From contig NC_090445.1 in assembly GCF_031143425.1 (NCBI RefSeq), positions 818,932,817 through 818,996,816 on the forward strand: a stretch of DNA of 64,000 nucleotides, in the 5' to 3' direction. Shown here one piece after another: positions 55,240 to 64,000 of this stretch (its first letter is position 1; each line of letters starts with the position of its first letter). Origin of the DNA: Pleurodeles waltl. Its lineage: Eukaryota > Chordata > Amphibia > Caudata > Salamandridae. Below the pieces are notes generated by a model, which saw nothing but the letters and a program-made list of their open reading frames with translations, did not search any database and was not told the DNA's origin. Both the position numbers and the translations under genes were made by a program.

Positions 55240-57014
55240 TTAAAATTTTGGCAGTTGCGCATTGAGCCGGGAGGCAAACAAGTCTGTCACACAGCGCCCC
55301 CATCTCTCCATGAGTTTCTGAAAAATCAGTCGGTGCAGCATCCAATCGCTGCTGTCCCTCAAAAATCGTGAGTTCCAGTCCGCAACCACATTGGAGCGAC
55401 CCGGAAGGTATTCCGCTATAACATGAATCTGATTCTGAAGGCAAAAATCCCCAAAGTCTCTGGCAATCTCCGCCAACAGGTGAGACCTGGTCCCCCCAGT
55501 CGATTGATGTACCTTACCGCCGAAATGTTGTCCATTCTCAAAAGAATGCAACAGCTGGCTTTGTTGGGGGAAAGAGATCGAATCGCAAACACTCCCGCTA
55601 GGAGCTCTAAGCAATTGATGTGGAGCCTCAACTCCTCCGAGGACCACCGTCCTCCCGTCTCTACCGAGCCACAACGAGCTCCCCAGCCCCAACGGCTGGT
55701 ATCCGACTCTATGACAATCTCCGGAGAGGAGGCAAAAATGGCTCGGCCATTCCACGCCTCCATATGACTCAGCCACCAGACGATCTCCGTCTTGGCCTCC
55801 TCTGACAGCGGAATCTGGTCTGTATAGGACAGGCCCTTGCGCAGATGTAAAATTTTCAGGCGCTGGAGAGCTCTGTAATGTAATGGGCCCGGAAAAATCG
55901 CTTGAATGGAAGAGGCTAGAAGCCCCACCAACCGGGCTAAGATCCGTAGCGATATAGTCGGAGAGACAAGGGCTTTCCACAACTCTTTCTTGATAGAGGT
56001 CCGCTTTTCCAAGGGTAATTTCAGTTGAGCTAGCACTGAATCCACCTGAAACCCTAAGAATTCTATAAATTGCGACAGGCTTGTCACTGACTTCTCGCTG
56101 TTGATCAAGAAACCTAGGTCTTGAAGGATCTGAATTGACCAAGAGAGATGCCTTAGTACCAACTATTTGGACTGAGCCATGATCAACAGATCGTCGAGAT
56201 AAATGATGAGGCGCACGCCTCTCTCCCGAAGAAATTGGGCTACCGGACGGAGAAGTTTCGTGAAACACCATGGGGCTGAAGAAAGGCCAAAGGGAATGAC
56301 CTTGAACTTGAACCATTGGTGTTTCCATTGAAACTGAAGAAAACGCCGATGAGGGGCGAAAATAGGCACTGACAGATAAGCATCTTTGAGGTCTAAACGC
56401 ACTAACCAATCTCTTTCTTGAAGCAAATTGCGTAACATGTGGATTCCTTCCATCTTGAAATGATGGTAGACTATCCACTGGTTGAAGTCCTTCAAATTCA
56501 ACACTAGTCGAAAGCCCTTTTCTTTGTTTGGAACGAGAAAAATCGTGCTGACGAACCCCTTTGACTGGGGCATAGAGGGGACAATCGCCTCTTTGAGAAG
56601 GAGGCTGTCGATTTCTGCGTCTATAAAACTGCTTTCTGCTAGGGAAAAATGGAGAGGGAGCGGGGGACATCCCTGGATTGGAGTGGAGTAAAAGTCCAAC
56701 TTGTACCCTCGGACTGTCTGCAGTACCCAAGAGTCCTGAGATATGCGAGCCCATGCTTGAGCGTGTCGCTCTAATCTTCCCCCAAGAATCACTGCTGAAA
56801 AATGAATAATTCTCACCTGAATTAGGGGAGTCTTGAGAGCGATCAGTTCCTCGACCTCAGAAGCCGCGGCCACGGCCTCTTCTACCTCTGGAGGGGTAGA
56901 AACCAAAGGATTGATAGTACCCCTGACCTCTGCGGGCAAAGTTGGTGGAGGTCTGTTGGAAACCACGGCCTGACGCTCGACCTCGGTAGCGTCCGGCCCT
57001 GGTAAAAAGGCCAC
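55240..57014 (-). pseudogene. DIRS reverse transcriptase-RNase H, one nonsense and one frameshift
   Basis: From 57014 the frame gives a leader, then RT blocks: PPLPLHFSLAESSFIDAEID, FVSTIFLVPNKEKGFRLVLN, LVRLDLKDAYLSVPIFAPH (first Asp), VIPFGLSSAPWCFTKLL and LIIYLDDLLIMAQS (YLDD catalytic pair). A TAG at 56165-56163 interrupts it four codons after DLLIM. The same frame continues with FLINSEKSVTSLSQFIEFLG and RNase H residues in ESDTSRWGWGA, HINCLELLAG and RMDNISAVRYINRLGG. At a run of six identical bases (C6, 55492-55497) the frame slips, and the remaining part (HLLAEIARDFGDFCLQNQIH, NVVADWNSR, DLFASRLNAQLPKF) is in another frame and ends at a TAA just before the recombinase. Confidence 0.88.
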
Positions 57015-58123
57015 CAGTGAACATCCGTTTCATGGAAGATTGTGCTTTGTCCAGGGCCGTGAACGTAGAGACGTATTTACCCATATCTTTAACAAATTTC
57101 TCTCCAAAAAGGAGACCATTGGCCAAGGGACCCGGCTCAGAGGGGGCAAGCTCTGCCAATTTTGGGTCAATTCTCATGAGAAAAGACTTCCTTTGTTCGG
57201 TAGACATGGCGCAGTTTGCGTTTCCGAGAAGGCAAATGGTCCGTTGAGCCCATTCCATTATCGTCTGAGGATCAAGCATAGTATTAGATTCCTTGGCTTG
57301 GACCGCCAACTCCAGGATTTTAGTAATGGGGCCGGCCAGGTCCAACATCTTGTCTTGACATCCCTTCCAGGCACGGTCAAGCCCTTTTTTGGATCCTTTG
57401 TAAATATTTTAAAGAAAGTTGATACACTGGGATCCAGCTCCGGGGTCTCGGCCACCTTGCCCTGTAGAGAGGGTCGAGGGAATTCTGATCGCAGAGTACT
57501 GCAAATATCTTTGTCAAATCCCTTGTGTAACCTGTCCTGGACATAATGGGCCACCTCAGCACAAGGAACCCAATCAGTGGATTTAGGATGAACAATGTTC
57601 TCTGGGTCAAAAAGTAAATTCCCATGAGGGAAAAGTTCCTCCGCAGCATAGTGTTTAGCTTTCCGCTTGCGTTTGCCTCCTATTTTGGGTTCAGATAAGT
57701 CTGAATCCGAGTGAGACTCAGAGGACTGAGAAAATTCTCTAGGCGTCCCCGGGGGGGAATGAAATTGCCAGAGGGAGGTTGAAGATCCGAGCTATACTTG
57801 TGATCATTGATCACCGCTGATGCCATCTGGGCTAGAATTTCCGCTGAAAACAGCGGAGCCAACGGGCCCTTACTGGGTAAACCAGTATCTCTGGGTGTAG
57901 GGTCTCTAGCCCCTGATCCAGTGGGAATAGGCCCCATCAACTCTCTCCATCCATATCGGACTAAGGGCGCCGTAAAAGGTTTCAGGGCTTTAATTAAGGC
58001 CTGGTTAACAGAGTCCTGAACATGGTGTCCAAGAGCCTGAACCAATCTCTCCTCCATTTGCTCAGGAAAGGGAGCTTCCACTTTCTCTTGGTAATATTCC
58101 TCCTCCCCAGCAAAATAAGCCAT
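56857..58123 (-). pseudogene. DIRS gag, two frameshifts
   Basis: It starts MAYFAGEEEYYQEKVEAPFP at 58123. The frame slips at a G7 run (57751-57757), after which an acidic/basic region follows (SESHSDSDLSEPKIGGKRKR) and AHYVQDRLHKGFDKDICSTL. It slips again at a T6 run (57385-57390) before MLDLAGPITKILELAVQAKE, RKSFLMRIDPKLAEL, NGLLFGEKFVKDMGKYVSTF and an Arg/Gly-rich tail (RYRGRASGRGF, RRGRGRGF) that suits RNA binding. It has no zinc knuckle, as in other DIRS gag proteins. Both slips lie in homopolymers. Confidence 0.85.
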
Positions 58124-58736
58124 GGCAGGAAACAGATAGAGTTCAAGGGGGGTGGAGGCCCCAGCAGGTTATCCAAAATGTATTTATAGACTATATAAAT
58201 CAAATAGCAGTCAGCCAAATCACGTGGAGGGAGCACCTGCTAACCTCCTAGGCCCAGGCTTTAATGTTTACCCGCCCCGTCGGGCGTTCTGGGGACAGAG
58301 ATCCTTCTTTCCCCTAACGCGCGCTGCACAAGCCGAGAGACTGAAAAAGCACGCAGCTCCGACTCATGCAGGCGTGAGGGAGGAGGACAAAAGGGGGAAA
58401 TAGAGAGCGGACTGCTCTCCTAAGCTGGCACTGGATCGGTCTCCAGGGAGGCCAAGTAAATAAAGATAGAGCCGCGCCGCGGAGATCAAAGATCACGCGG
58501 CTGGCAAAATCACTTGAAGTAGTTGCGGCGCGCGATCGGAGGCAGCTTCAAACAAGCCTCTGAACGCGCATCGGAAGGTCAAAGGGGCGAGGGATGACTC
58601 GCCCGAAGCCCAAGCCAGCGCCGTTCAGCCCCCCTCCCGCTCCACAGGCAAGAACAAAGAAATCGCTTACAAACCAATAAACAGTATCACAATAGTAAAT
58701 AAAACGGGACTTAACTTCAGCTTTGCATCAGCAAAG
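58124..58736. other. DIRS 5' non-coding region (promoter side)
   Basis: No gene. GC-rich, CpG-containing sequence between the right terminal repeat and the gag start, where the minus-strand transcript should begin. Confidence 0.45.
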
Positions 58737-58910
58737 AAAGAGTAGGAGTCGTTGTTATGGTGACACTTCTAGCTGAGGCTAGCCTAGGATTGGGCAGCCT
58801 GGACTACAGATGTTTATAGGAGTTGTAGTTTTTCATGTTTAACTCTTTGGCTGCTGTATTTAAGTCAGTAAAGGAAGAGAAGCGTAATCCGAAGCCTCTG
58901 TTCCTGACAT
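58737..58910. repeat. DIRS right terminal repeat
   Basis: Inverse copy of the left repeat (CATGTTTAACTCTTTGGCTG, GTAAAGGAAGAGAAGCGTAA). The outermost part, GAAGCCTCTGTTCCTGACA, is matched by the second half of the internal complementary region. Confidence 0.88.
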
Positions 58911-58911
58911 T

Positions 58912-59400
58912 GAATTTGCTTCTGAAGATAGACAGCAATGAAAAGCCACCTCTTCAGCCTGGACTAGTTTGGGATTTATTTTATTTCATGATAATCTTAT
59001 ACCAGTATTAGCTGAATATCTCACTTGCTTCTTTGTTATTGTTGTATCCAAGTTAATTACTAAGGGTAATAAACTATGGTCACTCGCACAATTTGAGTTG
59101 ATTTAAAAGTCACCAGCTAGATTTGCAAGGTCATTAGAAATTACAATAAAATCCATGGTGCTACATAAAAGGTTGGGAATTTTGAACAATGCTAAGGGGC
59201 TAGGTTTGTAATAAAGAGCAGTTGGTTTTTAACGAGAATCCTGTTAAGAGGTTCCCTGCAGGGGATATGGCTAAAATGAGTAATGTGTTCTTCAAAACAC
59301 AAACTAACTAACAACTGAATTTGCAAAGCTTGAGGTTAAAATCTCAGTGAAGAGATCTGATAATTCATCTTTAAAAGAGTAGACGTAAGGAGCTCCTCAA
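58912..59400 (-). pseudogene. Non-LTR retrotransposon endonuclease end, minus strand
   Basis: The minus strand reads LCSTMDFIVISNDLANLAGD then INSNCASDHSLLPLVINLD, the APE-endonuclease C-terminal pattern 'S.IDFI..S..L ... SDHS.L'. It belongs with the RT at 51650-53392; the DIRS element lies between them. Upstream (59330-59570) the frame is too damaged to read. Confidence 0.75.
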
Positions 59401-59579
59401 CTTCATCAACCACCATGGTTTTTCTCTGATCAAATATAGTGTAATACAAATTAATTAGCAATAACTTAATGAAGCCCACAAATGTTAAGAACATCTTTAC
59501 CAGCTGTGATGAACATTGTCATGCGAATAACGCAAATCAATCAATCTGATTTCTCATCATGTGCACGTGGTTCTAATGG

Positions 59580-61560
59580 AACCTCTCTAGGGTTATACCA
59601 GGCTAGCTTATGGGCCTGTTTAACCAGTTTTTTATGATAATCTTGCTTAATGAGCCTAGCTATCAAAATGTCTGATTAAGTGAAATAATCTGACCTTTTA
59701 GTACAGTTCCTACAAATTCTCATGAACTGCACAATATGCAGATTATCCCTAGGGCTTCCTGAATAGTGCAATAAGGAATTTCTCTCTGTGGACTTTTTGT
59801 CTAGAGAGGTATACATTTTACCCTTATCAACTCTAACTATAAGATCTAGAAATGAGACAGCAAAATAGCCAGAGCTGCAAGTTGACAGTAAATCTAATAT
59901 AGTTGGGCACATGATTCAGCCATGTGTGAAACTTGTAAAGACTGATCTCAGTATCTCCCCTCAAATAGGAAGACATCATCTATGTAACTAGACCCACACT
60001 TTAATATTCCCATGAAATGGATTATGAGAGGAGAAGATGTATTTCTCCTCATAGTCTTCTAGTTCTAGATGCTGGCTATTTAAGGAAAAAAACAATACAT
60101 TTTTGTAAAGTGACTCCAAGATAAAACAACACCATACATAGGTGTTGTTTGTTAAGAAATATTTTTTTTCTTTAGGAACCCTATTTCCAGGCCATGTTTT
60201 ATGATTTTGTCAATAGAGGTCCGAATCTCTGCTGTGGGATCATGTCCTATCTTACAATAGCAATTAACATCTTCAAGCTGGCCGAAAATCGCATTTTGAT
60301 AGACAATGGTGTTCTGAATAATGATCTTGCTGCCCTTCTGGTCGGGCTTTATAATGATATCATGATTATTTTGGGGGGAGCATATTTCTATACTCTCTGA
60401 TTAGGGAATACATATCTATGCATTTTCTTTGTTTACTGAGAGCATCAATGTCCCTTGTGACAATATTTTCAAATGCCAGAATCTCTACCAGTTTAGAGTT
60501 TCTGGGTAGTATGAAGGAAGAGGTTCATCCGAGCCACTGGTATCATTATCACTGTGATATCCATTACTGCCAAAAAAATCGATTAGCCTGATCTTTCTAA
60601 AGAACGTTTGCATCTCAATCTTAATGCTGAAGAAATTTGTCTTAGAGGTAAGGATGAAGGAAAGACCTCTACTGAGAAGTGGAACCTCAAAGACTGTGAG
60701 TGTCTGCTACAAATTATTAAATGTGGGTGCCATATTTTCACTGGACATAGCAGGTATGGTGGTCTGATCCACCGGGTATAATGTGGTGTGCAATTTAGCT
60801 ACCAAAAGTAAAGTTGTTGGATCTGACATCCCCCATAGGATTCCTGTTGGTTAAGCCTCTACCGTCCCCATTGCTCCCTTCTGCCTTTCTGTTGGCCCCA
60901 ACAGCTGCTTAAAAAAGGCTTGTGCCTTTTCTACTGTGGCTAGGTGGGTTTATTGAAGCACGTGCTCGTGGTATGCTATCTGTGTCTGAGCTATCTGATA
61001 CTGAGCTGTTGAGGAGGGTAACATACCTTATGTATTGTCTCTTTCCCCTGTTAATGAAATGGACAGTCTAGTCCTGCTTCGAATAGTGATTACTAAAGCA
61101 AGGATATGTTGGAAGTTTGAAGTTTGACATATTTCTTAAAGTCTTTAGCCATTTTGTCAAGTTTATGATGTTGTCTAATGTTGTTGAAAACGGATATTGT
61201 TTTTTCAACATCCTTAATTGCTTCTCTGGTGTTGGTCAATTCCTTGTCATCAAGTATTAACTTGTGTTTGGTCAGCAATCCCTTTTTCTAATTTCGTATT
61301 GTGCTCTGGAGCTGTATCAATTCCAAGCACTATCTAATACCTGGAACATTTGTTGGCCACAAAGCTGAAGTTCTGATTGCTGGTTTGTTTTTGGCAATAT
61401 TTCCATATCTGCTGGCACGGTTTAATCTATGAACCCAGGATGATTGAATTGCTGACTTTATAAGGTGCTTGTATTTATTCCTGAAATTAGTTCTCTGATT
61501 ATGCTTTGTTATGAAGTCAGTTATCAAGATAACAATGCCAAGCATCAGAGATAATTTCCC
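59580..61560 (-). pseudogene. Penelope-like retroelement 2, minus strand, degraded
   Basis: Blocks in order on the minus strand: a Lys-rich coiled-coil-like leader (ELTNTREAIKDVEKTISVFN, 61230s); KPDQKGSKIIIQNTIVYQNA with FGQLEDVNCYCKIGHDPTAE (60350-60230), matching the Penelope 'ADKGG.IVV ... Y..E..RQL.D...Y' block; a LESLYK/YVWCCF region; SYIDDVFLFEG (about 59990-59955), the YIDD catalytic pair, intact; and then 59912-59676 with VSFLDLIVRVDKGKMYTSLD, KKSTERNSLLHYSGSPRDNL and QFMRICRNC, the well-conserved 'T-L-x-K-x-T-x-R-N-S-x-L-H' block. The usual LPKIHK to DT part is missing or unreadable. The GIY-YIG endonuclease is not seen. Confidence 0.85.
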
Positions 61561-62008
61561 CTTTTCTGTCAGATGTTTTATTACTGTTCACAAACTATTG
61601 TTCCCAATCTATGCATCTACTATAACTTTTGCTTACAAGGGATCTGATTAGACACAGAACTGCAGATGCTTGATGTGATGCTCCACTCTATTGCTTATCA
61701 GCATAGTGTGATAATAGGTAGAAATATATTGGCCTCAGACCCATATTTGTTCACTCCATGCAGATATTATATACATACATTAAAGAAATTCAGTTACTAG
61801 TAATCAAATATAATGTGCTTTCTTTCCTTTCACAGGGATATGAGACAAGAACCGCTCTTGTACATTTGTTTTGTCATGGAGAGCTAGCAATGTAGAACAT
61901 ATCCATAATCATAATTTCATTGTGCGTTTCATACCAATTAACAATGGACTTAGATTGTTCAAAATCTATGAGTTACTCTTTCTTTCTTAACTGACATTCT
62001 AAATCATT
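61561..62008. other. No gene recognised
   Basis: AT-rich sequence between Penelope-like element 2 and a TTAA-bounded repeat. Confidence 0.4.
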
Positions 62009-62012
62009 AACC

Positions 62013-64000
62013 CCTTAGCTGCTGGGCCTTTTCCCGCCCAGTACTGAGCCCTTTTTTGGCTATTTGGGGTAGTTCGCGCTTAGGGCTTCATAACTTTTTG
62101 TCCACATAAGCTAACCACGCCAAATTTGCGTCCTTTTTTTCCAACATCCTAGGGATTCTAATGGTACCCAGAGTTGTGGTTTCCCCTGGAGGAGACCAAG
62201 AAAATAGCCAAAATACAGTGAAAATTTTGTTTTTTCCAAAAAAATGGGAAAAAAGGGCTGCTGAAGAAGGCTTGTGGTTTTTTCCCTGAAAATGCCATCA
62301 ACAAAGGGTTTCTGGTGTTGAAATCACTATCTTCCCACCTTTCAGGAACGGGCAGACTTGAATCAGAAAACCACATTTTTCAACACAAATATGGCATTTT
62401 ACTGGGACATACCCCATTTTTACTATATTTGGTGCTTTCAGCCTCCTTCCAGTTAGTGACAGGAATGGGTGTGAAACCAATGCCGGAATGCTAAACATTT
62501 CTGAAAACTAGACAAAATTCTGAATTCAGCAAGGGGTCATTTGTGTAGATCCTACAAGGTTTTCCTACAGAAAATAACAGCTGAAATAAAAAAATATTGA
62601 AATTGAGCTGAAAACAACAGCCATTTTTCTTTATGTTTTACTCTGTAACTTTTTCCTGCGATGTCAGATTTCTGAAAGCAATATACCGTTTTGTCTACTG
62701 GACTCTTCTGGTTGCGGGGGTATAAAGGGCTTGTAGGTTCATCAAGAACCCTAGGTACCCAGAGCCAATAAATGAGCTGCACCCTGCAGTTGGTTTTCAT
62801 TCTATCCTGGGTATACAGCAATTCATTTGCTGAAATATGAAGAGTGAAAAAGAGGTATCAAGAAAACCTTTGCATTTCCAAAATGGGATCAAGATAAGGT
62901 TTTGAGGAGCAGTGGTTATTTGCACATCGCTGAATTCCGAGGTGCCCATACTAGCATGTGAATTGCAGGGCATTTCTCAAATAGACGTCTTTTTTACACA
63001 CTCTCTTATATTTGGAAGGAAAAAATTTAGAGAAAGATAAGGGGCAATAACACTTGTTTTGCTATTCTATGTTCCCCCAAGTCTCCCGATAAAAATGATA
63101 CCTCACTTGTGTGGGTAGGCCTAGTGCCCGCGACAGGAAATGCCCCAAAACACAACATGGACACATACAAATTTTTGGAAGAAAACAGAGGTGTTTTTTG
63201 CAAAGTGCCTACCTGTAGATTTTGGCCTCTAGCTCAGCCGGCACCTAGGGAAACCTACCAAACCTGTGCATTTCTGAAAACTAGAGACCTAGGGGAATCC
63301 AAGGAGGGGTGACTTGCGGCGCTCGGACCAGGTTCTGTTACCCAGAATCCTTTGCAAACCTCAAAAAGTGGCTAAAAAAACAAGTTTTCCTCACATTTCG
63401 GTGACAGAAAGTTCTGGAATCTGAGAGGCGCCACAAATTTCCTTCCACCCAGCGTTCCCCCAAGTCTCCCGATAAAAATGATACCTCACTTGTGTGGGTA
63501 GGCCTAGCGCCTGCGACAGGAAACGCCCCAAAGCGCAACGTGGACACATACAAATTTTTGGAAGAAAACAGAGGTGTTTTTTGCGAAGTGCGTACCTGTA
63601 GATTTTGGCCTCTAGCTCAGCCGGCACCTAGGGAAACCTACCAAACCTGTGCATTTCTGAAAACTAGAGACCTAGGGGAATCCAAGGAGGGGTGACTTGC
63701 GGGGCTCGGACCAGGTTCTGTTACCCAGGATCCTTTGCAAACCTCAAAAAGTGGCTAAAAAAACAAGTTTTCCTCACATTTCGGTGACAGAAAGTTCTGG
63801 AATCTGAGAGGCGCCACAAATTTCCTTCCACCCAGCGTTACCCCAAGTCTCCCGATAAAAATGATACCTCACTTGTGTGGGTAGGCCTAGCGCCTGCGAC
63901 CGGAAACGCCCCAAAGCGCAACGTGGACACATACAAATTTTTGGAAGAAAACAGAGGTGTTTTTTGCGAAGTGCCTACCTGTAGATTTTGGCCTCTAGCT
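62013..64000. mobile_element. TTAA-bounded repeat, possibly piggyBac-type; runs off the edge
   Basis: TTAA (62009-62012) is followed by CCCCTTAGCTGCTGGGCC, the style of a piggyBac left end (TTAA target, CCC start). The interior has no readable protein; open frames are short and unrelated. From 63071 it becomes a 383-bp tandem array. The right end is outside the window, so the superfamily cannot be confirmed. Confidence 0.45.
63071..64000. repeat. Tandem array, 383-bp unit, at least 2.4 copies
   Basis: The marker GTTCCCCCAAGTCTCCCG occurs at 63071, 63454 and (with one change) 63837, an exact 383-bp period. Copies are highly similar, with the first slightly more diverged. Matching open frames of 67 residues at 63109 and 63492 merely reflect the repeat. 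The array continues past the window edge. Confidence 0.92.

Larger units (their letters stand above)
53393..58910 (-). mobile_element. DIRS-type tyrosine-recombinase retrotransposon, 5.5 kb, minus strand
   Basis: The diagnostic DIRS set is present: inverted terminal repeats (about 53440-53600 and 58737-58900), an internal complementary region at about 53880-53990, and genes in the order gag, RT-RNase H, tyrosine recombinase, all read on the minus strand. No target duplication is visible, as expected for recombinase-mediated integration. It sits between the endonuclease and RT parts of a minus-strand LINE. The recombinase is open; gag and RT-RNase H contain frameshifts and a nonsense codon. 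Confidence 0.92.

Noticed and set aside
55240..56754. 504-codon minus-strand open frame as an independent gene
   Set aside because: Most of it overlaps the DIRS RT in a wrong frame. Only the last part (from the C6 slip on) is real RNase H sequence.
63109..63695. Two nearly identical 67-residue open frames
   Set aside because: They repeat only because the 383-bp unit repeats; the frame is not kept through the array.
1..64000. Phage, CRISPR, tRNA, rRNA or bacterial operon content
   Set aside because: No direct-repeat/spacer array, no tRNA-like cloverleaf with conserved arms, and no run of closely spaced same-strand genes; spliced genes and retroelements show that this is vertebrate-type DNA.

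Overview
The window reads as repeat-filled intergenic DNA from a very large vertebrate genome. The best guess is a salamander or newt, because DIRS-type tyrosine-recombinase retrotransposons, Penelope-like elements, L1 and CR1-type LINEs, long LTRs and PIF/Harbinger transposons with many MITEs lie packed and nested together. The taxon is an inference from repeat content. I found no host gene, rRNA, tRNA, CRISPR or bacterial-type operon. Everything codable belongs to a mobile element.

Layout. 1-10769: a Harbinger-type element whose right end is clear (3-bp TTA beside it) and whose left end is unresolved. It carries two spliced Myb/SANT-like genes (3270-6436 plus; 10451-8010 minus) and no visible transposase. 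10773-16170: a minus-strand Penelope-like element, split in its reverse transcriptase (RT) by a 2.93-kb solo LTR (10947-13878, 5-bp duplication GCGTT). 16330-20360: two decayed plus-strand CR1/L2-type LINEs, each hit by later insertions. 19389-26535: palindromic MITEs, including two copies of a 'string of hairpins' element with a TATT duplication. 27350-33350: a plus-strand L1 split by LTR-derived sequence. 36400-49200: a minus-strand L1 split by a complete 10.14-kb Harbinger element (37444-47583) and a 560-bp MITE (48202-48761). 51650-59400: a minus-strand LINE split by a 5.5-kb DIRS element (53393-58910). 59580-61560: a second Penelope-like element. 62013-64000: a sequence starting at TTAA with a 383-bp tandem array that runs off the edge.

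The 10.14-kb Harbinger is the most informative unit. It has a broken DDE transposase (first catalytic Asp replaced by His), two flanking Myb/SANT-like genes on the opposite strand, one open over 515 codons and one with a single nonsense codon, and a 2.7-kb arm made of four unrelated tandem arrays. The DIRS element keeps an open tyrosine recombinase with all expected catalytic residues, inverted terminal repeats and an internal complementary region, but its gag and RT-RNase H frames are broken. Several frameshifts fall in homopolymer runs, so sequencing error should be excluded before they are called decay.
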